Below are positions 8,260-20,022 of a stretch of 64,000 nucleotides of DNA, one piece after another; position 1 is the stretch's first letter, and each line of letters starts with the position of its first letter. The notes below the pieces were generated by a model. That model worked only from the letters and a program-made list of their open reading frames with translations, was not told where the DNA came from and ran no database searches. This DNA is from Sinomonas cyclohexanicum (GTDB taxonomy: Bacteria > Actinomycetota > Actinomycetes > Actinomycetales > Micrococcaceae), in contig NZ_AP024525.1 in NCBI RefSeq assembly GCF_020886775.1, positions 2,232,001 through 2,296,000 of the forward strand. Reading direction: 5' to 3'. Made by a program: the position numbers and the translations under genes.

Positions 8260-9582
8260 CTACTCTACTGGCTCTGTCCGGGCGTCCCGTCCGCGGGCCT
8301 GAGCCAGCTCGAGCGCGATCCGGCGCACGACGGCGCGCGCGACCTCGTCCTTGGTCCCCGCCTCGTGCTCGGGCTCGCCGCCGGTGCGGGAGAGGATGAC
8401 GACGGCGTTGGTGTCTTGGCCGAACACTCGCTCGGCGCCCATGCGGTCTGCGCCGACCTCGTTGAGCACGAGCAGGTCGCAGCCCTTGCGGTCGATCTTG
8501 GCCCTGCCGTACTCGAGCACGCTCCCGCCGGCGTCACCGGTCTCCGCCGCGAATCCGACGATGAACTGGCCCGGGTGCGACTCGTTGCGACGCTGTACGA
8601 GCTCGACGAGGATGTCCGGGTTGCGTACGAGGGTGATGATTGGGTCGGCCGTGTCGTCGCGTTTCTTGATCTTGCTCGTTGCCTGCTCGGAGGGGCGGAA
8701 GTCCGCGACGGCGGCGGCCATGACCACTACATCGGCTCCCGGGGTGTGGGCGAGCATCGCGTCGCGGAGCTCAAGGGCCGAGTCGACACGGACCACGTCC
8801 GCGCCGTCGGGCGGCGGTACGTCGATGTGGGCTGCGACGAACGTCACGTCGGCGCCGGCCGCGAGGGCCGCGCGGGCGATCGCCGCCCCCTGCTTGCCGG
8901 ACGACCGGTTGCCGAGGAAGCGGACGGGGTCGATCGGCTCTCGGGTTCCGCCCGCCGAGACCACGACACGGGTGCCCGCGAGGGGACCCGGCGCGGAACC
9001 GGAGGGCCAGTCACCCGGGCGCGCGTCGCCGTCGTGCGCCGCTTCGCTGTCCGAGCCACCGCGCACGAGCGCGAGCGCCGCGGCGAAGATGTCCTCCGGC
9101 TCGGGCAGGCGCCCGGGCCCGCTGTCGGCGCCCGTGAGTCTTCCAACGGCTGGGTCGAGGACGTGGACCCCGCGCTCGCGCAGGAGTGCGACGTTGGCCT
9201 GGGTGGCGGCATTGCGCCACATCTCGGTGTGCATGGCCGGCGCAAGGAGTACCGGGCAGCGAGCCATGAGGAGTGTGTTGGTCAGGAGGTCGTCGGCGTG
9301 GCCGCCCGCAGCCCGAGCGATGAGGTCCGCGGTGGCCGGGGCCACCACGATGAGCTCGGCCTCATGCCCGAGGCGGACATGGTTGACCGTCTCGACGGCC
9401 TCGAACACATCGGTTCGGACTGGCTTGCCCGAGAGCGCCTCCCAGGTGGCCTTGCCGACGAACTTGAGCGCCGAGGCTGTCGGCACCGCGGTGACGCTGT
9501 GCCCCGCCTCGGTGAAGAGCCTCAGCAGGAGTGCCGCCTTGTACGCGGCGATCCCGCCGCCTACCCCGAGGACGACCCGCAC
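8260..9582 (-). CDS. coaBC: Bifunctional phosphopantothenoylcysteine decarboxylase / phosphopantothenate-cysteine ligase
   Basis: 440 residues in two domains. The N-terminal CoaC flavoprotein has [18 protein letters not shown] and the [10 protein letters not shown] substrate clamp. The C-terminal CoaB ligase has [20 protein letters not shown]. Together they turn 4'-phosphopantothenate and cysteine into 4'-phosphopantetheine for coenzyme A. A loosely conserved linker rich in Asp, Gly and Pro lies between the domains. The start is GTG at 9582, 14 bases after the rpoZ stop. Confidence 0.95.
8262..8267 (-). promoter_or_regulatory. Leaderless-type -10 of metK
   Basis: TAGAGT reads on the minus strand 6 bases before the metK GTG. 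It overlaps the coaBC stop codon, so it would be an internal operon promoter. Confidence 0.4.
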
Positions 9583-9596
9583 GCTCCCGCGGCCCC

Positions 9597-9896
9597 CTAC
9601 TCGTTCTCGGAGTCTTCGGCTGACTGCTCGGCCGGGGCATCCTCCGCGGCGATGGGGTTCGCGACGAGGAGGCCGTCGTTGATCTCGCGAAGCGCGATCG
9701 AGAGGGGCTTCTCGTTCAGCTTGGTGTCCACAAGAGGGCCGACGTACTCGAACAGGCCCTCGTGCAGCTGGGCGTAGTACGCGTTGATCTGGCGGGCCCG
9801 CTTGGCCCCGAAGATCACGAGGCCGTACTTCGAGTCCGACTTCGTCAGGAGGTCGTCGATCGGCGGGTTGATGATGCCTTCGGGGTTCGAGGACAC
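9597..9896 (-). CDS. rpoZ: RNA polymerase omega subunit
   Basis: 99 residues. [20 protein letters not shown] and the GAKRARQIN helix are the omega core that clamps the beta-prime subunit of RNA polymerase. The C-terminal tail ([16 protein letters not shown]) is acidic. The GTG start at 9896 has GGAG 8 bases upstream. It sits between gmk and coaBC, a common actinobacterial order. Confidence 0.93.
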
Positions 9897-9936
9897 GGTG
9901 GAATCTCCAATGCTCTTGGTTGCGGGGAACGGCGCG

Positions 9937-10551
9937 CTAGTGCGACGCCTGGCGGGCGTGCGGCGTCAGACCCATGAGTGACACAAGCTCGTCTGCCGCG
10001 CGCTTCACGTCGTCGTTGACGACGGTGACATCGAATTCGGGCTCGGCAGCGAGCTCTATTTTAGCCGTTTCGAGACGGCGCTGCTGTTCTTGGGGTGATT
10101 CGGTGCCGCGGCCGACCAGCCGGCGCACCATTTCGTCCCAGCTCGGGGGTGCCAGGAACACGAAGCGGGCGTCCGGCATCGCCGCCTTCACCTGGCGCGC
10201 GCCCTGGAGATCGATCTCGAGCAGGACATGCTTGCCGGCCGCGATCGCCTCCTCGACGGTGCGGCGCAGTGTGCCGTAGCGGTTCTGGCCGTGGACCACG
10301 GCCCACTCGAGGAAGGCGCCCTCGTCCACGAGGCGGTCGAACTCCTCGCTGCCGATGAAGAAGTAGTGGACACCGTCCTCCTCGCCGGACCTCGGCGCGC
10401 GCGTCGTCGCGGAGACCGACAGCCACACCTCGGGATACGTGTCGCGGATATAGGTCGACACCGTGCCCTTGCCGACTGCGGTTGGCCCCGCGAGCACCGT
10501 CAGCCCGCTGTGGCCCGTGCCGCCGTGCGTCCGGCCCTGTTCCTGCTCCAC
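9937..10551 (-). CDS. gmk: Guanylate kinase
   Basis: 204 residues. P-loop GPTAVGKGT starts near residue 22; [19 protein letters not shown] is the GMP-binding segment, and the lid has the [10 protein letters not shown] region. It phosphorylates GMP to GDP. The GTG at 10551 has an AAGGGA SD at a good distance. A GCCCGG/CCGGGC imperfect hairpin lies in the 63-base gap after mihF and might tune expression. Confidence 0.95.
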
Positions 10552-10615
10552 GCTGTCCCTTCGATGAGGCCCGGCATGGTGATTCGTGCACCGGGCAGTG
10601 TTCGGCCAGAAATAG

Positions 10616-10930
10616 TCAGCCCGCCAGAAAATCTACCAGCGCACGGCGCTGATGCACGCCCAGGCCCCGCAGCCGGCGGCTCGGGGCGATCCCGAGGTCC
10701 TCGAGGATGGCGAGCGCCCGCACGGGGCCGATGCCGTGGAGGCACTCGAGCATCTCAGTGACCTTGAGCCGCGCGAGGGCCTCATCGGCGTGCGCTCGGG
10801 CGAGCAGGTCCTCGACGGAGAGCTCGCCCGCCCGGAGCGCGGCCTTGGCTCGCGACCGCGCGCCGCGGGCCTCCATGGCCTTGCCGAGCGCCTCTCGCCT
10901 CTCGTGGGGTGTCAGGGGTTCGAGGGCCAT
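10616..10930 (-). CDS. mihF: Actinobacterial integration host factor (MihF-type)
   Basis: 104 residues matching the actinobacterial sIHF/MihF family. The N-terminus is [15 protein letters not shown]; the DNA-binding core has [16 protein letters not shown] and the highly conserved [18 protein letters not shown] end. It bends and compacts DNA in the nucleoid and in mycobacteria is needed for phage L5 integration. It is unrelated in fold to the proteobacterial IHF heterodimer. An AGGAGG SD sits 8 bases before the ATG at 10930, and a separate promoter lies upstream. Confidence 0.92.
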
Positions 10931-10968
10931 CTGCGCCGCCTCCTGCTCCGCCTCGTCCAGTTGCCTTG

Positions 10969-10997
10969 AAACTAGACCCCGACCCGCCGGAAGGCAA
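10969..10997 (-). promoter_or_regulatory. mihF promoter candidate
   Basis: Minus-strand TTGCCT (10997-10992), a 17-base spacer and TAGTTT (10974-10969). It lies in the 74-base gap between pyrF and mihF and gives a leader of about 30 bases ending in the strong mihF SD. Confidence 0.5.
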
Positions 10998-11004
10998 TGA
11001 CGCG

Positions 11005-11871
11005 TCAGGATGCGAGGCCCGCGAGGGTGCGCTCGGCCCGGGCGCGCACCTTGGCCCTGTCCGGGCCGGCGGCCAGGATGTCACGGCTGGAGGTGCCGAG
11101 CACACGCGGGTACGCGGCGCCGAACGTCTCGCGCATCATCTCGGCGGTGGCGCCCTGGGCGCCCAGGCCGGGGGCGAGGACCGGGCCGCCCATCGCTGCC
11201 AGGTCGAGGCCGAGGCGGGCCACCGCGTCCCCCACCGTCGCGCCGACCACGAGCCCCACCGACCCGTGGCCCGCGTCCGCGCCGGAGTACCGGCGGTTCT
11301 CCGCTCCCGCAGCCTCGACGATCCTGCGCGCCACGGACGCCTCACCGCCCACGTGCTGGACGGACGCGCCCTCCGGGTTGGAGGTGAGGGCGAGGACGAA
11401 CACGCCGCGGCCGGTCTGGGCCGCGAGGTCGAGCGCGGGCCGCAGCGACTCGAACCCCAGATAGGGGCTGAGCGTCACCGCATCCGCTGCCAGGGGCGAG
11501 GTCTCCCCCAGCCACGCCTGGGCGTACGCGGCCATGGTCGAGCCGATGTCGCCGCGCTTGGCGTCGGCGATCGTGAGCACGCCCGCGCCGCGCGCGTCGG
11601 CGAGGAGCTCCTCGAGGGCGGCGATCCCGGCGGAGCCGTGCCGCTCGTACAGGGCCACCTGAGGCTTGACCGCGGCAGCCACGTCGGCGACCGCCTCGAC
11701 GACCGCCGCCGAGAAGCGGCGGAGGCCCTCGGCGTCGTCGGTCAGGCCCCACGACGCGAGCAGCGCCGGATGCGGGTCGATGCCCACGCAGAGCGGGCCC
11801 CGGCGCTCGACGGCGGCCGCGAGCCGCTCGCCGAACGCCGGGCGGCCGCCGGGGTGCTGCGTGTCAGGCAC
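11005..11871 (-). CDS. pyrF: Orotidine-5'-phosphate decarboxylase (subfamily 2)
   Basis: 288 residues from a GTG at 11871. That start lies 8 bases inside carB (GTGCCTGA) with GGAG upstream. CVGIDPHPALL and the catalytic ADAKRGDIGST motif mark the longer mycobacterial-type enzyme. It decarboxylates OMP to UMP, the last step of pyrimidine synthesis. The frame stays open far upstream, but that part overlaps carB and is not protein-like, so the longer reading is rejected. Confidence 0.93.
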   Translation of the reverse strand: MPDTQHPGGRPAFGERLAAAVERRGPLCVGIDPHPALLASWGLTDDAEGLRRFSAAVVEAVADVAAAVKPQVALYERHGSAGIAALEELLADARGAGVLTIADAKRGDIGSTMAAYAQAWLGETSPLAADAVTLSPYLGFESLRPALDLAAQTGRGVFVLALTSNPEGASVQHVGGEASVARRIVEAAGAENRRYSGADAGHGSVGLVVGATVGDAVARLGLDLAAMGGPVLAPGLGAQGATAEMMRETFGAAYPRVLGTSSRDILAAGPDRAKVRARAERTLAGLAS

Positions 11872-14800
11872 GCGCCGGCTCCGCGGCCGTGCCCTGAGGC
11901 GTCTCGCGCACTGCGGCCTCGTGCTCCTGGAGGCTCGTGACGCTCCATTCGAAGCTGCGCATCGCCTCGATCGCCAGGACCGCGAAGTTGAACTCGGCGA
12001 CGGTCGTGATGCACGGCTTGCCGTTCGACGTCGCCGCGGCGCGGATCTCGTAGCCGTCGCCGCGCGCGGTGCCGCCGGACGGGGTGTTGAACACCATGTC
12101 CACCTTGCCGTCGTTGATGAGATCAACGATCGTGCCCTCACCGTCGGCAACCGGGGTGCCCGCCGCAGCGCCGGCAGCCACGGAGCTGTCCGTGACCTTG
12201 CGGACCACCGTGGCGTTGATCCCGTTGCGGTTCAGGACCGCCGCGGTGCCACCCGTGGAGAGGATCTCGAACCCGAGGTCGGAGAGCTTCTTGACGCCCA
12301 TGATCACCGAGCGCTTGTCCCGGTTCGCCACGGACACGAACACCCGCCCCGACGTGGGCAGCGAGCTGTTCGCGGCCGCCTGGCTCTTGGCGAAGGCCGT
12401 TATCGAAGTGCTTGTCGATGCCCATGACCTCGCCGGTCGAGCGCATCTCCGGCCCGAGCAGGCTGTCCACGACCGTGCCCTCGGGCGTGCGGAAGCGGCT
12501 GAACGGCAGCACAGCCTCCTTGACCGCCACCGGGGCGTTCGCTGGCACCACCGCGCCGTCGCCCGTCTCCGGGAGCATGCGGTAGGCCGTGCGCAGCTGC
12601 TTGATCGTCACGCCGGTGCCGATGAGGGCGGCGGCCTTGGCGAGCTGGACGCCCGTGGCCTTCGAGACGAACGGCACGGTCCGTGAGGCCCGCGGGTTCG
12701 CCTCGAGGACGTACAGCACGTCCGCGGCGAGGGCGAACTGGATGTTGATGAGGCCGCGGACGCCCACACCCTTGGCGATCGCCTCGGTCGCGGTGCGCAC
12801 CCGTGCGGCCACGTCGGTGCCGAGGGTCACGGGCGGGAGCACGCACGCCGAGTCGCCGGAGTGGATCCCGGCCTCCTCGATGTGCTCCATGATGCCGCCG
12901 AGGTAGAGATCGGTGCCGTCGTAGAGGGCGTCGACATCGATCTCGATGGCGTCCTCGAGGAAGCGGTCGATCAGGACCGGGTGGTCCGGGGTGATCTCGG
13001 TCGCGTTGTCGATGTAGCGGTGCAGGTTGGCCTCGTCGTAGACGATCTCCATGCCGCGTCCGCCGAGCACGTAGGAGGGGCGCACGAGGACCGGGTAGCC
13101 GATCTCGTCCGCGATCCGCTTGGCGTCGTCGAAGGAGACGGCGGTGCCGTTCTTCGGGGAGACGAGCCCCGCGTCGTCGAGCACCTTCGCGAACGCGCCA
13201 CGGTGCTCGGCGAGGTCGATCGCCTCGGGGGATGTGCCGAGGATCGGCACGCCCGCGTCTGCGAGCTGCTGGGCGAGCTTGAGCGGTGTCTGGCCACCGA
13301 GCTGGACGAAGACGCCGATGACGCCGCCCGTGCGCTCCTCGGCCGCGATGACCTCGAGGACGTCCTCGAGTGTAAGCGGCTCGAAATAGAGGCGCGTGGA
13401 GATGTCGTAGTCGGTCGAGACGGTCTCGGGGTTGCAGTTGACCATGACCGTCTCGTAGCCGGCCTTGCGCAGGGCCATCGTCGCGTGCACGCACGAGTAG
13501 TCGAACTCGATGCCCTGGCCGATCCGGTTCGGACCGGAACCGAGGATGATGATGGACGGCTTCTTGTGCAGCTCGACCTCGTCCTCCTCGTCGTAGGACG
13601 AGTAGTGGTACGGCGTGTAGGCCGCGAACTCCGCGGCACACGTGTCCACCGTCTTGTAGACCGGACGCACCCCGAGGGCCAGCCGCACGCCCCGGACGAC
13701 CGCCTCGGACGTGTGCGTGAGGGCACCGATCTGGGCGTCCGAGAAGCCATGCCGCTTCGCGAGGCGCAGCACGTCCTCCGTGAGCGCGGGCGCGGCCTTG
13801 ACCTCGGCGGCGACCTCGTTCAGGAGCACGAGCTGGTCCAGGAACCACGGGTCAATCTTCGTGGCTTCGAAGAGGTCCTCGACGCTCGCGCCGCCCAGGA
13901 GGGCGCGCTGCACCTGCGAGAGGCGGTCGGTGCTCGGCCGCTTCGCCTTCTCGATGAGCTCCGCGACCTCGTAGTCGGGCACGGGAGAGAAGTCGAGCTC
14001 GGCGCCCTTCTGCTCGAGCGAGCGGAGCGCCTTCTGCAGCGCCTCGGTGAAGTTGCGGCCGAGGGCCATGGCCTCGCCGACGCTCTTCATGGTCGTGGTG
14101 AGCGTCGGGTCCGCGGCCGGGAACTTCTCGAACGCGAAGCGCGGAACCTTGACGACGACGTAGTCCAGGGTCGGCTCGAAGCTCGCCGGCGTCTTCTGGG
14201 TGATGTCGTTCGGGATCTCGTCGAGCGTGTAGCCGAGGGAGAGCTTCGTGGCGATCTTCGCGATCGCGAAGCCGGTGGCCTTCGAGGCGAGCGCAGATGA
14301 GCGGGACACGCGCGGGTTCATCTCGATGACGACGACACGCCCCGTGGCCGGGTCGACGGCGAACTGGATGTTGCAGCCGCCCGTGTCGACGCCGACCTCG
14401 CGGATGACGGCGATCGCGACGTCGCGCAGCTTCTGGAATTCGCGGTCCGTCAGGGTCAGCGCGGGGGCGACGGTGATCGAGTCGCCGGTGTGCACGCCGA
14501 CCGGGTCGAAGTTCTCGATTGAGCACACGACCACGACGTTGTCGTTCTTGTCGCGCATCATCTCGAGCTCGTACTCCTTCCAGCCGAGGATGCTCTCCTC
14601 GAGGAGCACCTCGGTGGTCGGGCTGTACTGGAGGCCGGCGCCCGCGATCCGGTGCAGGTCCTCCTCGTTGTAGGCCATGCCGGACCCGAGGCCGCCCATC
14701 GTGAACGATGGGCGCACCACGACCGGGTAGCCGAGGTCTTCGACGGCCTTGAGCGCGTCGTCCATCGAGTGGACGATGTGGCTGCGCGCGCTCTCGGCGC

Positions 14801-15218
14801 CGCAGCGCTCGACGACGCCCTTGAACTTCTCGCGGTCCTCGCCCAGCTCGATCGCGGCGATGTTCGCGCCGATCAGCTCGACGCCGTACTTCTCGAGGGC
14901 GCCACTCTTGTCGAGGGCGATCGCGGTGTTGAGCGCCGTCTGCCCGCCGAGGGTCGGGAGGATCGCGTCGGGGCGCTCCTTGGCGATGATCTTCTCGACG
15001 ACCTCGGGCGTGATGGGTTCCACGTAGGTCGCGTCCGCGAGCTCGGGGTCCGTCATGATCGTCGCGGGGTTGGAGTTGACCAGGATGACCCGCAGGCCCT
15101 CCTCCTTGAGAACCCGGATGGCCTGCGTGCCGGAGTAGTCGAACTCGGCGGCCTGGCCGATCACGATCGGGCCTGAGCCGATGACCAGGACGCTCTTAAG
15201 GTCTGTGCGCTTGGGCAT
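11864..15218 (-). CDS. carB: Carbamoyl-phosphate synthase large subunit, frame interrupted once
   Basis: The span encodes a full CarB of about 1,117 residues if one base is removed. The N-half begins [17 protein letters not shown] with the first ATP-grasp; the second half restarts at [19 protein letters not shown]; the C-terminal MGS-like allosteric domain has [19 protein letters not shown]. At 12399-12404 the coding strand reads GATAAC where the family needs GAT-ACG (FD-TAFAKSQ). One extra base at about 12400-12402 moves the C-terminal 180 residues into another frame. The span is 3 x 1118 + 1 bases, consistent with a single insertion. ATG at 15218 overlaps the carA TAA by one base. It makes carbamoyl phosphate for pyrimidines and arginine. 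Confidence 0.93.
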
Positions 15219-16417
15219 TACTTCGCTTCCTCGGTCTTCTTGGTCTCGTTCGCTTCCATCACGTCGATGAAGCGGTCGAACAGGTATGCGGCGTCGTGCG
15301 GGCCCGCGGCGGCCTCGGGGTGGTACTGGACGGAGAACGCCGGGATGTCGAGGCACGCGAGGCCCTCGACGACCTGGTCATTCAGGCTGATGTGGCTGAC
15401 CTCGACGCGGCCGTAGCGCTCCTCGGGTGCCACGGTCGCGCCCTCGATCGGGGCGTCGACGGCGAAGCCGTGGTTCTGGCTCGTGATCTCGACCTTGCCG
15501 GTGCGCCGGTCCATGACGGGCTGGTTGATGCCGCGGTGGCCATAGCGGAGCTTGTACGTCCCGAAGCCGAGGGCACGGCCGAGGATCTGGTTCCCGAAGC
15601 AGATCCCGAAGTAGGGCAGCTTGGAGTCGAGGACCGAGCGGAGCAGCCGGACCTGGGTGTCCGCGGTTGCCGGGTCGCCCGGGCCGTTCGACATGAAGAA
15701 CCCGTCGGGGTTGACGGCCTTGACGTCGTCGGCGGTGGCGGTGGCCGGCAGGACGTGCACCCTCACGCCGCGCTCGGCGAAGCGGTGCGGCGTCATGGCC
15801 TTGATGCCGAGATCGATCGCCGCGATGGTGAACCGGGGCTCGCCCTCCCAGCCGTGCTCGGACGGCTCGACCGTGTAGGCGGTGTCGACGCTGACCTCTT
15901 CCGCGAGGCGTGCGCCCTCCATGGGGGCGCTCGCGAGCACGTCGTCGAGGAGCTCCTTGTCCGAGCGGCGCGCGGCCTCGCCGGAGAAGATCGCGGCGCG
16001 CATCGTCTTGTGCTCGCGGAGGTGGCGGGTGATCGCGCGGGTGTCGACCCCCTGGATGCCCACGATGCCCTCCTCGACGAGCTCGTCGTCGAGGCTGCGC
16101 TCGCTGCGCCAGTTCGACGGGCGGCGGGCGGGGTCCCGGACCACGTAGCCGGCGACCCAAATGCGGCGGGACTCGGCGTCCTCGGAGTTCACGCCAGTGT
16201 TGCCGATATGCGGCGCGGTCTGCACCACGATCTGCCGCGCGTACGAGGGATCGGTGATTGTCTCCTGGTATCCGGTCATGCCGGTCGCGAAGACTGCCTC
16301 GCCGAACGCGGTGCCGACGGCGCCGTAGCTGCGGCCGCGGAACATCTTCCCGTCCTCGAGGACGAGCACGGCGGGCTCGGCCTTGGTCGGATTCTGGGTT
16401 GTGGCCTTCTCAGTCAC
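15218..16417 (-). CDS. carA: Carbamoyl-phosphate synthase small (glutaminase) subunit
   Basis: 399 residues. The N-terminal CarA domain has [19 protein letters not shown]; the class I glutamine amidotransferase domain has the nucleophile Cys in [16 protein letters not shown] and the His-Glu pair in [12 protein letters not shown]. It hydrolyses glutamine and channels ammonia to CarB. GTG start at 16417, 3 bases after the preceding stop. Its stop overlaps the carB ATG, ensuring equal synthesis. Confidence 0.96.
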   Translation of the reverse strand: MTEKATTQNPTKAEPAVLVLEDGKMFRGRSYGAVGTAFGEAVFATGMTGYQETITDPSYARQIVVQTAPHIGNTGVNSEDAESRRIWVAGYVVRDPARRPSNWRSERSLDDELVEEGIVGIQGVDTRAITRHLREHKTMRAAIFSGEAARRSDKELLDDVLASAPMEGARLAEEVSVDTAYTVEPSEHGWEGEPRFTIAAIDLGIKAMTPHRFAERGVRVHVLPATATADDVKAVNPDGFFMSNGPGDPATADTQVRLLRSVLDSKLPYFGICFGNQILGRALGFGTYKLRYGHRGINQPVMDRRTGKVEITSQNHGFAVDAPIEGATVAPEERYGRVEVSHISLNDQVVEGLACLDIPAFSVQYHPEAAAGPHDAAYLFDRFIDVMEANETKKTEEAK

Positions 16418-16420
16418 TGC

Positions 16421-16945
16421 TCACTCTTTCCCTGATCCGCTGCCATTGCTGGCCGCGGAGCCCATCAAATCTTCGATTGCGGCCACGAGGGCCCTCTTCT
16501 CTTCGGCATAGCGGGGCCGGAAGCCGGTGTCGACCGCGGTTCCGCCGAGGTTCCACCCGAGAACGACGAGCCCGTCCTTCTCGACGAACTTGCCGGCCAT
16601 GCCGGACTCGAGCCGCACCCCGTCCAGGTCCTCGCGCGGCACGAACACCGCGTCGGCTCCGGCACGGTCGAACTCGACTCCCGCATCCGTCACGATCGCG
16701 TCGGCCCCAGTGCGCACGCCCAGCCCGTGGACGGCAATGCGGTCCAGCCAGTCCCCGGCCGTCGTGGTGACGACGTACTGGCCGGAGCATCGGTACCGTT
16801 CGGCGCCGAGGTCCGCCGGGACCTGCACCGGGGCGGCGATGCCGGCCTGCCTCTTGAGACGTCCTCGCCAGCCGACCCACACGAGGGCCATCAGCACGAG
16901 GGCCACGAGCAGCATGAGGAGGCCGGGGCCGAGTCGCTCCATCAT
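16421..16945 (-). CDS. Pyrimidine-operon membrane protein, PH-like domain
   Basis: 174 residues. One N-terminal membrane span (GLLMLLVALVLMALVWVGW, about residues 8-26) is followed by a basic RGRLKRQ stop-transfer and a cytosolic beta-rich domain. A protein of this shape sits between pyrC and carA in many actinobacteria and is sometimes labelled a transporter without evidence. Its role is unknown. The ATG at 16945 overlaps the pyrC stop as ATGA. Confidence 0.7.
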   Translation of the reverse strand: MMERLGPGLLMLLVALVLMALVWVGWRGRLKRQAGIAAPVQVPADLGAERYRCSGQYVVTTTAGDWLDRIAVHGLGVRTGADAIVTDAGVEFDRAGADAVFVPREDLDGVRLESGMAGKFVEKDGLVVLGWNLGGTAVDTGFRPRYAEEKRALVAAIEDLMGSAASNGSGSGKE

Positions 16946-18275
16946 GCCTCCACCGCGCCCTGCGGCGCGTGGGCCGGGTGCGGGGCGTTGAGCGCGCCGT
17001 CGAGCACCGTGGGGTGGCCCGCATAGAACGTCGCGACGACTCGTCCGGGGAGCTCCCTGCCGGCGAACGGCGAGTTGCGGCCCTTCGTGGCCTGGACCGA
17101 GGGGTCGACCGTCCAGCGGGCGGCCGGGTCCACGAGCGTGACGTGCGCGGGCTCCCCTTCAGCGAGAGGCCGGCCCTGGTCCGCGACGCGGCCGATCCGG
17201 GCCGGGACCTCGGACATCGCGCGCGCCACGTCGCGCCAGCCCGCGAGGCCCGTCTCGACCATAGCGAGCTGGACCACGGAGAGCGCGGTCTCGAGCCCCG
17301 TCATGCCCATCGCGGCCTGGACCCACTCGCAGTCCTTGTGCTCGCTCGGGTGCGGGGCGTGGTCGGTGCCCACGACGTCGATGGTCCCGTCGGCCAGCGC
17401 TGCCCGGAGCGCCTCGACGTCGTCGTGCGTCCGCAGGGGCGGGTTCACCTTGTAGACCGGATCGTAGGAGCGCACGAGCTCGTCCGTGAGCAGGAGGTGG
17501 TGCGGGGTGACCTCGGCCGTGACGTTGATCCCCCGGGCCTTGGCCCAGCGGATGATCTCCACCGACCCCGCGGTGGAGACGTGGCAGACGTGGAGCCGCG
17601 AGCCGACGTGCTGGGCGAGCAGGACGTCGCGCGCGATGATGCTCTCCTCGGCCACCGCGGGCCACCCCGGCAGGCCCAGGATCGAGGAGACGGAGCCCTC
17701 GTTCATCTGGGCGCCCTCGGTGAGGCGCGGCTCCTGCGCGTGCTGGGCCACGACGCCGTCGAACGCCTTGACATACTCGAGGGCGCGGCGCATGAGCACG
17801 GGGTCATGGACGCACATGCCGTCGTCCGAGAACATCCGCACCGCGGCGGCAGACTCCGCCATGGCGCCGAGCTCGGCGAGGCGTTCGCCCTTCAGGCCGA
17901 CGGTCACGGCGCCGACCGGGCGCACGTCGACCCAGCCCGCGCGGCGGCCGAGGTGGGCGACCTGCTCGACGACGCCGGCCGTGTCCGCCACCGGGTTCGA
18001 GTTGGCCATGGCGTGGACCGCGGTGTAGCCCCCGAGCGCAGCGGCGCGCGAGCCCGTCTCGACGGTCTCGGCGTCCTCGCGGCCGGGTTCGCGCAGATGG
18101 GTGTGGACGTCCACGAGACCGGGCAGGGCCACAAGGCCCTCGGCGTCGACCACGGTCGCGCCGGACGCGTCCAGTCCCGGGCCGATCCCGGCGATCACGC
18201 CGTCGGCGATGAGGAGGTCGGCGGCCTTCTCTCCGTACAGCGACGCGCCGCGGACGAGGTAGCGGGGCGAAGGCG

Positions 18276-18279
<4 letters not shown>
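16942..18279 (-). CDS. pyrC: Dihydroorotase
   Basis: 445 residues of the class I amidohydrolase type. The metal-binding [10 protein letters not shown] is near residue 60, followed by the glycine-rich [11 protein letters not shown] region, and the catalytic Asp lies in GTDHAPH near residue 308. It cyclises carbamoyl aspartate to dihydroorotate. It overlaps pyrB (stop/start ATGA) and the membrane protein downstream, in a tightly coupled pyr operon. Confidence 0.95.
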
Positions 18280-19945
<1,666 letters not shown>

Positions 19946-20010
19946 TTAAATGAGGAAAACTGTCGATCCACGCTACCACATGCCGGCCGCGCCCCCGGGG
20001 CCGGCGCGGA

Positions 20011-20022
20011 TAGCCTTGAACC
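20011..20022 (+). promoter_or_regulatory. Leaderless-type -10 of the PrsW-like gene
   Basis: TAGCCT at 20011-20016, then TGAACC and the ATG at 20023. No SD is present, so a leaderless mRNA is likely. Confidence 0.45.

Noticed and set aside
12138-12400. Extension of the N-terminal carB frame to 12138 as the true C-terminus
   Set aside because: After FD the frame reads Arg/Gly/Pro-rich nonsense, while the next frame reads the conserved MGS-like domain.
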